From Colwellia sp. (GTDB lineage: Bacteria; Pseudomonadota; Gammaproteobacteria; Enterobacterales; Alteromonadaceae): a DNA stretch of 64,000 bases. The translations under genes were made by a program, and so were the position numbers. The stretch is from the NCBI RefSeq assembly GCF_013214175.1, contig NZ_JABSPA010000002.1:806001-870000 (forward strand), read 5' to 3'. Positions 45,156 to 55,125 of this stretch are shown piece after piece (within the stretch, counting starts at the first letter, position 1; every line of letters begins with the position of its first letter). The notes under the pieces are model-generated. The model did no database searches and had not been told where the DNA came from. It was given only the letters and a program-made list of their open reading frames with translations.

Positions 45156-45995
45156 TTAATGAGCTATCTCATGAGTTACCATATTCACTTTTAGCGGAAT
45201 AACTTCCATTGCTGTTTGAAAGCCTATTTTATAGAGCTGATGTTTTTGCTCTGTCGTCATTTTAAAGTCAACTGCGGAATACTCACCTATATTAATCACT
45301 ATGGTGTTATGCCAAAAATTCTCGTTAATATATTCACGGGAAATAGTGGTCATAAAAGTACGAATAAGTAAGGTGACATAGTTAAATATAGGAAATAAGC
45401 CATTAACATCGAGTTGATCATATTCATGCTCACCGCGTAAACGAAAACATAGCACTGGTGTACCTTTATGATCCCAATCTCGATGTAAGGCATCTTCAGA
45501 TAAAATACTACCATCAACCATAATTCGCTTGCCAAAGGGCTTAAAGCTAAAGACTAGTGGGATAGACATGGAAAAACGTACTGCTTGTGACACCTTCATA
45601 TCAGGGGTTAATTCAGCATCAAAAATAACGGGTTTACCGTTAGTGACATCGGTAGCAACTATATGAAGGTTCTTTTCTAATTGAGAGAACGTTTTTCCCT
45701 GTAAATGATTGTCTACCCAACGCTCAAAAGCATCGCCTGAGCATAACCCTCCGTGACGAATAAGCTTAAGTAATGAGAAACCACGAAAATCATTGTAGTT
45801 AGTTTTCAAAGCAATGGTTTTAATCTCATTTAATGTTAAACCAGCGGCATAAAAACTGGCAATAATGCTACCGCCAGATACGCCAACTAAATCTTCAAAG
45901 TTGATATCAAGTAACTCTAGTGCTTTTAACACACCTAAATGAGCCGGTAGACGAGTACCGCCACCAGCAAATATAGGTACAATAGTATTATTCAT
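45156..45995 (-). CDS. Patatin-like phospholipase
   Basis: The 279-residue protein has the patatin layout: oxyanion loop GGGTRLPAHLGVLKAL, nucleophile elbow GVSGGS and the catalytic Asp in MVDGSIL. Such enzymes hydrolyse acyl esters of lipids. AAGGGGG before the ATG at 45995 is a strong ribosome site. It is codirectional with the acyl ligase 123 bases downstream and may open that operon, though the gap allows a separate promoter. Confidence 0.88.
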   Translation of the reverse strand: MNNTIVPIFAGGGTRLPAHLGVLKALELLDINFEDLVGVSGGSIIASFYAAGLTLNEIKTIALKTNYNDFRGFSLLKLIRHGGLCSGDAFERWVDNHLQGKTFSQLEKNLHIVATDVTNGKPVIFDAELTPDMKVSQAVRFSMSIPLVFSFKPFGKRIMVDGSILSEDALHRDWDHKGTPVLCFRLRGEHEYDQLDVNGLFPIFNYVTLLIRTFMTTISREYINENFWHNTIVINIGEYSAVDFKMTTEQKHQLYKIGFQTAMEVIPLKVNMVTHEIAH

Positions 45996-46192
45996 TTAAC
46001 CCCCTTATAACAAAGGATAGCTCGGCTAATTACATTTTTAACTGCAGACTTCAGCCTTAATTATGAACAAAGTTAGCGATTTTGCGAAAATTATTGTCTA
46101 GCAAGTATAAGGTAAAGTATTTTATATCAGCGAGGCTTTAGGGTAGACTTTGTTTTGTTCACCATTATCGCATCAATTATTTAGGGAAAATT

Positions 46193-46957
46193 ATGAGACG
46201 ATACCTACAGATTATTAGTTTTTTTGTTTTTTTTGTTATGCCATACGCTCATGCAGACTTTGTTGAAGTCGTTGCAAAAATTAAACCATCAGTTGTTGGT
46301 ATTGGCGTGCATACTCCGACTAGTCGCCCGCAAAACATCTTAAGGGGCACCGGCTTTGTCATTGGTGATGGCCGTTACATAGTTACCAATGACCATGTAC
46401 TACCGACCTTATTAAATGAAAGCCTATTACAAAAAATGGCAGTTTTTATTGGCACAGGTAAAAATGCCAAAGTCAGAGAAGCTGAAATCGTGGCGACTTC
46501 CAGTTTATATGATTTAGCTATTTTAAAAATATCGGGACCTGCCTTACCGGCAATGAAACTAGCTAGTGGTGAATTTATCCCAGACGGTAGTTTTATTGCT
46601 TTTACCGGATTCCCTATTGGCGGCGTGTTAGGTTTATACCCAGTTACTCACCGAGGTATCATCGCCAGCATTACACCAACCGTTGTCCCGGCAGTATCTG
46701 CGGAGCAAATCAATTTAAAAATGCTTAAAAGAATGCGCAACCCCTACTTAGTTTATCAACTTGATGCCACTGCCTACCCGGGGAATAGTGGTAGCGCTAT
46801 GTATGATATGAAAACTGGCGAGGTTGTTGGCATAATCAATAAAGTGTTTGTTCAGTCGACAAAAGAAGCGGTTATTAGTAATCCCAGCGGTATCACTTAC
46901 GCAATTCCAGTAAAGTATTTACAGCAAGTGCTTAGAGAGCATGATATTTCAATATAG
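46193..46957 (+). CDS. Exported trypsin-like (HtrA-type) serine protease without PDZ
   Basis: The 254-residue protein has a signal peptide (MRRYLQIISFFVFFVMPYAHA) and an S1C protease fold with the triad His in VTNDHVL, Asp in SSLYDLAIL and Ser in YPGNSGSAMYD. It lacks the C-terminal PDZ domain of DegP/DegS, so it is a minimal periplasmic protease. AGGGAAAATT precedes the ATG. It converges on yibQ. Confidence 0.88.
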   Translation: MRRYLQIISFFVFFVMPYAHADFVEVVAKIKPSVVGIGVHTPTSRPQNILRGTGFVIGDGRYIVTNDHVLPTLLNESLLQKMAVFIGTGKNAKVREAEIVATSSLYDLAILKISGPALPAMKLASGEFIPDGSFIAFTGFPIGGVLGLYPVTHRGIIASITPTVVPAVSAEQINLKMLKRMRNPYLVYQLDATAYPGNSGSAMYDMKTGEVVGIINKVFVQSTKEAVISNPSGITYAIPVKYLQQVLREHDISI

Positions 46958-46975
46958 CAAACCTTTCCATAGGCT

Positions 46976-47731
46976 CTACTCGCTAACCGCTGTAACTATA
47001 CTCGCACTTGAGTTTGGATATAAATGGGATAGCGGCACTAACTCTATCCCATGTAAGGCTAATGTTGGGATCAACTTATTCAATGCTGCCATTGTTTCAG
47101 GGTGCGGATGAGCAATAGCAATTGCAGTTTGATGTTTTTGGGCAATCGCTATTAGTTGTTTAAATTGTTGACTAATATATTCATCAGTTAATTCATTATC
47201 TAAAAAAACGTGTCTTGATTTTACTGGCACGCCATAGTCTAGCGCCGCTTGTTTCGCCTTTGAATGTGGGCTGGTTTTACTGTCTAAAAAGAGTAACTCA
47301 TGTTGTTTTAAAAAGTCCATGGTCCAAGCCATAGGTTGATAAAGTTGCGTGAGGTAGCTGCCCATATGATTATTAATACCAATTGCAAACGGGATTTCAG
47401 CAAAGGATTTGGTTAAACTTTTTTTAAAGGCATCTTCATCCATAGCACTAGTTAACGCCCCAGGACCTAATTTCTCTCTATTCTTAGACTCCATTGGAAT
47501 ATGAATTAGCACATCGTGGTTGTCGTTATTGGCCAGTATGGCAAGTTTTTTTCCGTAGGTGGTATGCGGCAAAAAGGCATAAGTAATATCACCCGGTAAG
47601 GTTAAGGCGTGTTTATCTGTGTATCTATAACCCATATCATCGATAATAATAGCAACTTGATTAGTTTCAGCGTGACTTTGATAACTTATCAGCGAAAAAA
47701 GTACTAGGGAAAGCGTAGATTTAAAAGGCAT
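46976..47731 (-). CDS. yibQ: YibQ-like divergent polysaccharide deacetylase family protein
   Basis: The protein of about 251 residues has a signal peptide (MPFKSTLSLVLFSLISYQSHA) and a divergent NodB-type fold (VAIIIDDMGYRYTD, IHIPMES, INNHMGSYLT, LDSKTSP, AIAHPHP). The usual place of yibQ next to envC and gpmI is kept. Its enzymatic role in the envelope is not proven in model species. The ATG at 47731 gives the signal peptide; a GTG at 47755 is possible. Confidence 0.88.
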   Translation of the reverse strand: MPFKSTLSLVLFSLISYQSHAETNQVAIIIDDMGYRYTDKHALTLPGDITYAFLPHTTYGKKLAILANNDNHDVLIHIPMESKNREKLGPGALTSAMDEDAFKKSLTKSFAEIPFAIGINNHMGSYLTQLYQPMAWTMDFLKQHELLFLDSKTSPHSKAKQAALDYGVPVKSRHVFLDNELTDEYISQQFKQLIAIAQKHQTAIAIAHPHPETMAALNKLIPTLALHGIELVPLSHLYPNSSASIVTAVSE

Positions 47732-47863
47732 ATTTTTTAAAAGAGTAATTAGCACAGGATAATGGGATTCTTATAATTATTATATTTAATAAAAGCCTAG
47801 CAGTAATTTAGCTAAAAAAAATAGCTTTTAACTCAATTACCTGAATAAATAAATGCTGACGCC

Positions 47864-49099
47864 TTATTTACACCATAGCTTTGGATTAAGGGCTTTGCCT
47901 CGGTGACGAATTTCAAAATAAAGCCCTGATTGTTCTTGGCCGCCACTTTGGCCGACTAAAGCGATAGGCTCACCAGTCTCGACACGATCGCCAACGGATT
48001 TGAGTAAGGTTTGATTGTGCGCGTAAAGGCTCATATAGCCATTGCCGTGGTCAATAACGGTTAATAAACCATAACCTTTCAGCCAGTCAGAAAATAACAC
48101 GGTACCATTATGAATAGTTTGTACTTGGCGACTAATTGGCGCAGTAATTAATACCCCTTTCCACTTTAAGTAACCTTGTTTTCGAGTGCCAAAGCGGTGC
48201 AACATGCGTCCCTTAACAGGCCAAGATAACTTTCGTTTTAACTTGCTTAAGCCGGTTAAATCTATTTCTGCTTGAATAATTGCGGCTAGCTTATTTAATG
48301 CTTGGTTTAAGTTATCTTCTTCGGCTTTAAGTTTATTTAATTGCTGTTGGCTGGAAAGTAATTTTCGGCTTAGCTTAGATAAGGTTTTACTTCGCTGAGT
48401 TTTACTGGACCGTAATTGGGTATCTTGCTGTAATTGCTCTATTTTTAGCTGTTGTAGATACTCAACTTGCTCTTGATGTTCTGTGCTTACTTGCAGTAAT
48501 TGCGCTATGGTCACTTGAAATTGATCTATCTCTTTTGTTCTTGCCTGATTTAAATATTGATAGTAACTGATGGTACGCTGAATTTTCTCACTTTGATCTT
48601 GGTTAAGCAGTAATTTCAAATAATCGTGCTGGCCTGTGGTATATGCAGCTCTAAGTTGCTGAGCTAATAAACGCTCTTGTTGTTGTTTTGCTAAGGTTAA
48701 TTGCTTTTTTTCTTTGGCTAGCGTGGTTATTTTTACTTGGGTGTTACTGAGCTCAACCTCAATTTTATTGATTGCTTTAGCGACTTTAGCAATAGCAAGG
48801 TCATCGGTTTTTAGTTGTTGCTCTAGATTGCTGCGTTGTTTATTGGTATCAAAAATATTGGATTCTTGCTTAGCAATGGCTTGTTGAACATCACTGAGTT
48901 TGGCACGGTTTTGTGTTTGTGTTGTTTTATTACGATTACTTTGTTCAGCTTGCGCGGGAAAAGCACACAGTAAACTTAGTATTAATAAGCTTACGGCGGC
49001 AAGCGGCGATAGGTGTTTATTTGATAAATAAGTGTGGATAAACAATCTCGTAATCGAAAGTGACAATAAATCAACAGCCAATATATCACTTAAACCCAT
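47864..49099 (-). CDS. envC: Murein hydrolase activator EnvC
   Basis: The 411-residue periplasmic protein has a signal-type N-terminus ending CAFPAQA, a long coiled-coil (about residues 60-265) that in E. coli binds FtsEX, and a LytM (M23) domain (FGTRKQGYLKWKGVLITAP, DHGNGYMSLYAHN, GLYFEIRHRGKALNP). EnvC activates amidases AmiA/AmiB for daughter-cell separation. It lies between yibQ and gpmI, as in E. coli. Confidence 0.92.
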   Translation of the reverse strand: MGLSDILAVDLLSLSITRLFIHTYLSNKHLSPLAAVSLLILSLLCAFPAQAEQSNRNKTTQTQNRAKLSDVQQAIAKQESNIFDTNKQRSNLEQQLKTDDLAIAKVAKAINKIEVELSNTQVKITTLAKEKKQLTLAKQQQERLLAQQLRAAYTTGQHDYLKLLLNQDQSEKIQRTISYYQYLNQARTKEIDQFQVTIAQLLQVSTEHQEQVEYLQQLKIEQLQQDTQLRSSKTQRSKTLSKLSRKLLSSQQQLNKLKAEEDNLNQALNKLAAIIQAEIDLTGLSKLKRKLSWPVKGRMLHRFGTRKQGYLKWKGVLITAPISRQVQTIHNGTVLFSDWLKGYGLLTVIDHGNGYMSLYAHNQTLLKSVGDRVETGEPIALVGQSGGQEQSGLYFEIRHRGKALNPKLWCK

Positions 49100-49158
49100 G
49101 TTATCTCAAGGTGAAGATTTTTATCGAGACCTCATGGGTATGGACTATAGATTTACTA

Positions 49159-50721
49159 TCACTTCGTAAGTGGCATTAAGATTGAACCGGTCATTTCTTC
49201 TGGTTGTTCCATGCCCATTAGGTGCAATATACTGGGTGAGATATCACTTAACGTGCCAGATGTTGCTGGGGTAGCCTGACGACCAACATAAATTAGCGGT
49301 ACAGGTTCACAAGTATGGGCTGTATGCGCTTGACCTGAAATAGGATCTTCCATCTGCTCGGCATTACCGTGATCGGCAGTAATCAAGCATTCACCGCCAT
49401 TTTTTTGTAAAGCAGTAACTACTCGACCAACACAAGAGTCTACAGCTTCACAGGCTTTCACTGCAGCATCAAAGTTACCCGTATGGCCAACCATGTCGCC
49501 ATTTGGATAGTTACAAACGATAAAGTCGTATTTACCACTGTCAATTGCACCAACGAGTTTATCGGTAAGTAGGGTAGAGTTCATTTCAGGCTGTAAATCG
49601 TAGGTTGCCACATCGGGTGATGGCACTAAGATTCGTTCTTCGCCAGTAAAAGTATCTTCTTTACCGCCACTAAAGAAAAAAGTGACATGGGCATATTTCT
49701 CTGTTTCAGAAATGCGTAATTGAGTTTTATTATGTTTAGCTAACCATTCACCCATAACATTATTGAGTGTCGCTGGCGCAAAGGCCGAAGGTGCATCAAT
49801 ACTAGCAGCATACTGGGTCAGCATAACAAAGTCGCCGATAGCAGGAATGCTTTTGCGGGCAAAGCCGTCAAAGTTTTCTTCAGTGAAGCAACGACTAAAT
49901 TGACGTGCTCGGTCTGCTCTAAAGTTCATAAAAATTAACGCATCACCATCAGCTACCTTGATAGTTTCACCCGATGGCGTAGTTATTGCGCTGGCGCCGA
50001 CAAACTCATCATTTTCATCACGTTCATAGGCCGCTGCAAGAGCATCTAAGGCACTAGTGTATTGATGTAACCCTGTACCACTAACCATCAAGTTATAAGC
50101 CGCTTCAACGCGTTCCCAGCGTTGATCTCTATCCATGGCATAGTAACGACCAATAACAGAAGCGATTTGTCCTTCACCTGTGTCAGCATCAGTAAATAGT
50201 TCGGAGAATTTTTGTTGGGCTTTTTCTAAAGAGGCTTGTGCACTTCGTGGCGGCGTATCGCGACCATCTAAAAATGCATGTAAATAAACTTTTTTAGCGC
50301 CACGCTGTTTGGCTAACTCCATCATGGCAAAGATATGTTCTTCATGGCTATGAACGCCGCCAGGAGAAAGTAACCCAAAAATATGCACTGCATTATTGCT
50401 AGCTGCAGCCTTATCGACCGCTTGGCACAAGGTTGGGTTCTGCTTAAACTCACCATCGCTGATTGCTTTAGTAATACGAGTAAAGTCTTGGTAAACCACA
50501 CGGCCAGCACCTAAGTTTACATGACCTACTTCAGAGTTACCCATTTGCCCTTCGGGTAGGCCAACTGCCATGCCTGAAGTATCAATCAGCATATTAGGGT
50601 AATTGGCTTTTAAATCATCTAATACTGGTGTGTGCGCTCGATGAATCGCGTTTGAGCTAGTTTCTTCTCTGTATCCCCAACCATCTAGAATCATCAGTAC
50701 CGTTGATTTCTTATTCGCCAT
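49159..50721 (-). CDS. gpmI: 2,3-bisphosphoglycerate-independent phosphoglycerate mutase
   Basis: The 520-residue enzyme interconverts 3- and 2-phosphoglycerate in glycolysis and gluconeogenesis. It has the alkaline-phosphatase-type metal site ([12 protein letters not shown], phosphoserine in [14 protein letters not shown], later [13 protein letters not shown] and [10 protein letters not shown]). Its length is normal. GGGGAAAATA before ATG 50721 fixes the start; an in-frame codon upstream (50763) would add 14 residues without support. Confidence 0.95.
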   Translation of the reverse strand: MANKKSTVLMILDGWGYREETSSNAIHRAHTPVLDDLKANYPNMLIDTSGMAVGLPEGQMGNSEVGHVNLGAGRVVYQDFTRITKAISDGEFKQNPTLCQAVDKAAASNNAVHIFGLLSPGGVHSHEEHIFAMMELAKQRGAKKVYLHAFLDGRDTPPRSAQASLEKAQQKFSELFTDADTGEGQIASVIGRYYAMDRDQRWERVEAAYNLMVSGTGLHQYTSALDALAAAYERDENDEFVGASAITTPSGETIKVADGDALIFMNFRADRARQFSRCFTEENFDGFARKSIPAIGDFVMLTQYAASIDAPSAFAPATLNNVMGEWLAKHNKTQLRISETEKYAHVTFFFSGGKEDTFTGEERILVPSPDVATYDLQPEMNSTLLTDKLVGAIDSGKYDFIVCNYPNGDMVGHTGNFDAAVKACEAVDSCVGRVVTALQKNGGECLITADHGNAEQMEDPISGQAHTAHTCEPVPLIYVGRQATPATSGTLSDISPSILHLMGMEQPEEMTGSILMPLTK

Positions 50722-50933
50722 TATTTTCCCCGTTATATTTAGTTTTTGTTTAGTCTTTTCCATGCTTTATGGGCAAGTATTGTACACCCTAGGATGGTGT
50801 TATTCACTAAGGATTTAACATTGAAATGTTCCATGTTGGCTTACTAAGTTGTAGCTCGCGGGATATGCTCGCAATTTTAAGTGGTTTGCGTATAATGTGC
50901 CGATTCGAAATTTGATAAAAATGGGCTTTATTT

Positions 50934-51359
50934 ATGGAACAATTAATTACTTTTGCAGGCGAAAATGGCATGCTGAGCGCGGTTTGGGTTGCCTTAGTGG
51001 TAATGATTATCGTCACGACAATTAAAATGAAAATGTCACCGATTAAACAAATAAGCACACAAGATTTAACTTTTTTAATGAATAGAGAAGAAGGTATTGC
51101 GCTTGATATCCGTAAGGACAAAGAGTTTAAAGCCGGTCATATTCTTGAGGCTATCAGCTTACCTAGTGAAAAAATCAAAGAAAAAGGCCTGACTAGTCTT
51201 GAAAAATATAAAGACAAACCCATCATTGTAGTATGTGCTGCCGGCATGAGTGCAGTGCAAATAGCTAACGATTTATTTAAAGCTGGTTTCAGCCGTGTTA
51301 GTGTGCTTAAAGGTGGTATGAACAGTTGGACAGGTGCAGGTTTACCTGTAGCTAAGTAA
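50934..51359 (+). CDS. yibN: Membrane-anchored rhodanese-like protein (YibN)
   Basis: The 141-residue protein has one N-terminal membrane segment (VWVALVVMIIVTTI) and a rhodanese domain with active Cys in IIVVCAAGMSAVQ and the GGMNSWTGAGLP ending. Rhodaneses move sulfur; the exact role of YibN is unclear. It heads the conserved yibN-grxC-secB-gpsA cluster and is divergent from gpmI. Confidence 0.9.
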   Translation: MEQLITFAGENGMLSAVWVALVVMIIVTTIKMKMSPIKQISTQDLTFLMNREEGIALDIRKDKEFKAGHILEAISLPSEKIKEKGLTSLEKYKDKPIIVVCAAGMSAVQIANDLFKAGFSRVSVLKGGMNSWTGAGLPVAK

Positions 51360-51417
51360 TTATATAGCTGGACCACAGAACTGATCCATGTCACTCATTT
51401 ATGACAGAGAAATAAAA

Positions 51418-51678
51418 ATGGTAAAAATTGATATATATACCAAAATGTACTGCCCTTATTGTACCCATGCTCTTGCCTTACTAAAAGGTAAGTCAGTTGA
51501 ATACAATGAAATCAAGATCGATGGTGATATGACTAAACGTAGTACCATGATTGAACGCAGTAATGGTGGTTATACCGTTCCACAAATATTTATTAATGAT
51601 GAACATGTCGGTGGTTGCGATCAGTTAGTGGCCTTAGAAATGAATAATCAGTTGGATGGACTGTTAGCCGTAAACTAA
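51418..51678 (+). CDS. grxC: Glutaredoxin 3
   Basis: An 86-residue glutaredoxin with active site CPYC at residues 12-15 and the glutathione-binding TVPQIFINDEHVGGCDQL segment. It reduces disulfides using glutathione in the cytoplasm. ATG 51418 is chosen since it yields the normal length; the upstream ATG at 51388 would add ten residues. Confidence 0.94.
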   Translation: MVKIDIYTKMYCPYCTHALALLKGKSVEYNEIKIDGDMTKRSTMIERSNGGYTVPQIFINDEHVGGCDQLVALEMNNQLDGLLAVN

Positions 51679-51732
51679 TACTCAATTCCATTAAATTAAA
51701 AAATTATAACAATTATAAAATAGGAGCCTCTC

Positions 51733-52230
51733 ATGGCTGAAGAAAATCAAGTAGCAAACAATGAAGCAGCAGCACAATCTCCAGAATTTGCCATTCAACG
51801 TATTTTTACTAAAGATGTTTCTTTTGAAACGCCAAATTCTCCGGCAATTTTTCAACTAGATTGGAAACCTGAAATCAAATTAGATCTTGATACTCGCTCC
51901 ACTAAATTAGCTGATAATACTTATGAAGTTGTCTTATCGGTAACTGTTACGGCTACAGTAGAAGACAAAACTGCTTTCTTAGCTGAAGTACAACAAGCGG
52001 GTATCTTCACTATTGGTAACTTACCTGAAGCACAGTTAGCCCATACTATTGGTGCTTTTTGCCCAACAACATTATTCCCGTATGCTCGTGAGACAGTAGC
52101 AAGCCTAGTAAACCGTGGTTCATTCCCACAATTTAACTTAACACCCGTTAATTTTGAAGGTTTATATGCTTCTTATGTACAACAACGTGCCGCACAAGAA
52201 AACGTGCCGCAAAGTACTGAAACACACTAG
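51733..52230 (+). CDS. secB: Protein-export chaperone SecB
   Basis: The 165-residue chaperone keeps preproteins unfolded and hands them to SecA. It shows family features: [19 protein letters not shown], the acidic stretch, QAGIFTI and [25 protein letters not shown] precedes the ATG. It lies between grxC and gpsA, as in enterobacteria. Confidence 0.96.
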   Translation: MAEENQVANNEAAAQSPEFAIQRIFTKDVSFETPNSPAIFQLDWKPEIKLDLDTRSTKLADNTYEVVLSVTVTATVEDKTAFLAEVQQAGIFTIGNLPEAQLAHTIGAFCPTTLFPYARETVASLVNRGSFPQFNLTPVNFEGLYASYVQQRAAQENVPQSTETH

Positions 52231-52279
52231 TTATTAGCACTTCGTTGAAAATATCATTAGTTTATAAATTGGGTTGTAT

Positions 52280-53284
52280 ATGTCTTTAGCTGCAAAAATT
52301 ACTGTGCTTGGTGCTGGGTCTTATGGCACAGCGCTAGCAATTTGTTTAGCCAGAAATGGTCATAAAACCTTGTTGTGGGGGCGTGATGCTAATCATGTCG
52401 CTACTATGGCACAAGATAGAGAAAATAATAAATATCTTGCCGACTGTCCTTTTCCTGAAGCATTAGTGTTAGAAGCTGATTTAAAAAAGGCAGTGCAAGC
52501 AAGTAATAATATTTTAGTTGTGGTGCCAAGCCATGCTTTTGCAGATATGCTTAAACAAATTAAACCAATGTTAACGGGCAATGAAAAAATTGCTTGGGCT
52601 ACCAAAGGCTTGGATCCTGATACCGGTGATTTGTTGCAGAAAGTTGCCACTAAAATACTCGGTGACAATGTTTCTTTAGCGGTGTTATCAGGCCCTACCT
52701 TTGCAAAAGAAATGGCTTCAGGTTTTCCTACCGCTATTTCGTTATCTTCTGAGGATGATGATTTTGTTGCTGAGTTGTCAGACTTATTGCATTGTGAAAA
52801 ACTATTTCGAGTTTATGCTAATAAAGATTTTATTGGTGTACAGCTCGGTGGTGCCGTTAAAAATGTTATCGCTATTGCGGCGGGTATAGCCGATGGTATT
52901 GGCTTTGGTGCTAATGCACGTACAGCCTTAATTACCCGTGGTTTAGCTGAAATGACCCGCTTAGGTTTAGCGTTAAATGCTGAGCCAGCAACCTTTATGG
53001 GCATGGCGGGTTTAGGTGATTTGGTACTTACCTGTACCGATAACCAATCTCGTAATCGTCGTTTTGGTTTAGCATTAGGTAAGGGCAGTGAAGTTGAGCA
53101 AGCGATTACTGATATCGGTCAAGTAGTTGAAGGCTATCGTAATACTAGAGAAGTTTATATGCTAGCCCAACGACATGGTGTGGAAATGCCAATTGTTGAG
53201 CAAGTTTATCAAGTACTTTACCGCGGAAAGGATGCCAAGTTAGCAGCTGCTGACTTACTTTCTCGTGATAAGAAATTTGAGTAA
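52280..53284 (+). CDS. gpsA: Glycerol-3-phosphate dehydrogenase [NAD(P)+]
   Basis: The 334-residue enzyme makes glycerol-3-phosphate for phospholipid synthesis. Visible features are the NAD-binding [31 protein letters not shown], the catalytic Lys in [14 protein letters not shown] and [13 protein letters not shown] 52280 gives the usual start; a TTG six bases earlier is less likely. A terminator follows. Confidence 0.95.
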   Translation: MSLAAKITVLGAGSYGTALAICLARNGHKTLLWGRDANHVATMAQDRENNKYLADCPFPEALVLEADLKKAVQASNNILVVVPSHAFADMLKQIKPMLTGNEKIAWATKGLDPDTGDLLQKVATKILGDNVSLAVLSGPTFAKEMASGFPTAISLSSEDDDFVAELSDLLHCEKLFRVYANKDFIGVQLGGAVKNVIAIAAGIADGIGFGANARTALITRGLAEMTRLGLALNAEPATFMGMAGLGDLVLTCTDNQSRNRRFGLALGKGSEVEQAITDIGQVVEGYRNTREVYMLAQRHGVEMPIVEQVYQVLYRGKDAKLAAADLLSRDKKFE

Positions 53285-53317
53285 TTCTTTCACTTTTTTA
53301 TCAATAATGTGAATATT

Positions 53318-53357
53318 AAAAAGGGTAAATCGGTCAAAGACTGATTTACCCTTTTTT
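53318..53357 (+). terminator. Terminator after gpsA
   Basis: AAAAAGGGTAAATCGGTC and GACTGATTTACCCTTTTTT form a long stem with one G-T pair and a short loop, ending in T6. It closes the yibN-grxC-secB-gpsA unit. Confidence 0.93.
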
Positions 53358-53384
53358 GTTGCTATCACTTATAGAAAACTGATT

Positions 53385-53648
53385 ATACCAATTCCAATAA
53401 GTTTCTTCCCAATCAGCGAGAGTTAAAAGGCTTAGAGGCAAGGCATTGATTGTAGATAATGGTTATTCCCTTATCAAAATCAATAACGCAGCATGTAAGC
53501 CTTTTAAGCTCGCCCTTTGGGAGCTTTCCAGTGATTCGATAACTGCACAGAATTTCTTTCATATAGAGTGACTATATGCAAAAAAATTCTATTTATTCTC
53601 AAACCGCTGGCAAGCTCTGAGTGAGAACTAACTTAATGGACTTGGTAT
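53385..53648. mobile_element. 264-bp MITE-like element with imperfect terminal inverted repeats
   Basis: The left end ATACCAATTCCAATAAGTTT and the inverted right end ATACCAAGTCCATTAAGTTA match at most positions, and the similarity continues inward (TTC-CA-TCAG-G). The interior has no open reading frame of note. It fills the gpsA-trmL gap and its right end overlaps the first base of the trmL stop codon. Its size and non-coding nature fit a miniature inverted-repeat element; no transposase is in the window. Confidence 0.65.
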
Positions 53649-54112
53649 TATACCGCGTTAGGAAAACCTAGTTGACGCCAGGCATCATAAACAATTACGG
53701 CTGCTGCGTTTGATAAGTTCATGCTGCGGCTTTCTTTTAACATCGGAATTCTAATTTTATCTTCATCAGGGATTTGTACACGAACTTCTTCGGGTAATCC
53801 TGCCGTCTCTGAGCCAAACAATAAATAATCCCCGGTTTTAAAACTAACATCACCGTAAAAATTGTTGGTCTTAGTAGTTATGGCTAATATTCGTTTTGGC
53901 TGCTCTTTATCAATGAAGGCTTTGAAGTTTGCATGACGTTGTATCGCAGCAAATTCATGATAGTCTAATCCAGCACGACGTAATTTTTTATCATCTAAAT
54001 CAAAACCTAATGGCTCAATTAAATGCAAACGAAAGCCTGAATTGGCGCATAAACGGATTATATTGCCAGTATTTGGCGGGATTTGCGGTTGAAAAAGTAC
54101 AACATCTAGCAT
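53648..54112 (-). CDS. trmL: tRNA (cytidine/uridine-2'-O-)-methyltransferase TrmL
   Basis: The SPOUT methyltransferase of about 154 residues modifies the wobble base of leucine tRNAs. Family motifs are present: [29 protein letters not shown] and [24 protein letters not shown]. Relative to E. coli TrmL the tail stops about three residues early, and the stop codon coincides with the end of the adjacent MITE-like element. I chose the Met that aligns with the family (54112); codons up to 54124 are possible. Confidence 0.92.
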   Translation of the reverse strand: MLDVVLFQPQIPPNTGNIIRLCANSGFRLHLIEPLGFDLDDKKLRRAGLDYHEFAAIQRHANFKAFIDKEQPKRILAITTKTNNFYGDVSFKTGDYLLFGSETAGLPEEVRVQIPDEDKIRIPMLKESRSMNLSNAAAVIVYDAWRQLGFPNAV

Positions 54113-54192
54113 AACAATCATCATCTGATTAAATTTTTGTTATTATAACGATTAATGACTTTCAGATCTTAATTTTTCTTCAAGGATTAGCT

Positions 54193-55113
54193 ATGGCGAA
54201 AAGATCAATATCAACGGATGAATATGCATTCTGGGTGCGGCTAGCCGCTATCTCTTCAACCTCAATAGCCTTGATCTTAGTAGTGATTAAACTCTATGCT
54301 TGGCTGGTCACAGATTCGAGTGCTATGCTCGCATCTACCACTGACTCTATTTTAGATTTATTTGCTTCGATAATGAGTATCGTTATTCTGCGTTTTGCTC
54401 TGGCTCCAGCCGATAAAGAGCACAGTTTTGGTCATGGTAAAGCTGAAAGTTTAGCTGGGCTAGTGCAGGCAGCATTTGTACTTGGCTCGGCCATAATCCT
54501 TATTTTTAGTGGTGTTTCTCGTTTACTTAATCCGCAACCGATAGTGCAAGGTGAAGTGGCTATTTGGGTGACGATTATCTCTATTGCCTTAACCCTCTGT
54601 TTAGTTGCTTTTCAGCGCTATGTAATAAAGCGTACAGGCTCCATTATTATCAGTGGTGATGCCTTGCATTATCAATCAGATTTATTGCTCAACCTAGGGG
54701 TTTTAGCGGCCATTATTTTGAGTCAAGGTATATGGTTACATGCGGATGGTGTGTTCACCATATTAGTTGCCTTATACCTCGTTTTTGGCGCGGGTCAAAT
54801 TATGGTGCAAAGTGTTGCCCAGTTAATGGATAGTGAGTTAAGTGATGATGAACTAGCACAGATAAGAGCTATTGTATTAAACCATGGCCAAGCAAAAGGC
54901 ATTCATGAGCTACGTACTAGACAGTCGGGAGTGCAGCGTTTTGTGCAATTTCATTTAGAATTAAGTGATGACTTATCGTTATTTGAAGCGCATAGCATTG
55001 GCGACGAAATTGAAACTGAAATTTGCCACTTGCTCGCCCCTTGTGAAGTCTTTATTCACCACGATCCTAGCTCTGTGGTGCAAAGTGAGCAGTCTAAAAA
55101 CACTACAAGCTAA
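54193..55113 (+). CDS. fieF: Cation diffusion facilitator, FieF-like
   Basis: The 306-residue inner-membrane protein has six membrane segments and a cytoplasmic domain. Metal-site residues are visible in ASTTDSILD (TM2) and DALHYQSD (TM5), together with the loop HSFGHGKAESLA. FieF exports Fe(II) and Zn(II) using the proton gradient. The C-terminal His/Asp-containing metallochaperone-like part (VQFHLELSDDLS, FIHHDP) is present. It is divergent from trmL. Confidence 0.92.
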   Translation: MAKRSISTDEYAFWVRLAAISSTSIALILVVIKLYAWLVTDSSAMLASTTDSILDLFASIMSIVILRFALAPADKEHSFGHGKAESLAGLVQAAFVLGSAIILIFSGVSRLLNPQPIVQGEVAIWVTIISIALTLCLVAFQRYVIKRTGSIIISGDALHYQSDLLLNLGVLAAIILSQGIWLHADGVFTILVALYLVFGAGQIMVQSVAQLMDSELSDDELAQIRAIVLNHGQAKGIHELRTRQSGVQRFVQFHLELSDDLSLFEAHSIGDEIETEICHLLAPCEVFIHHDPSSVVQSEQSKNTTS

Positions 55114-55125
55114 ATTCTTAAGGTG

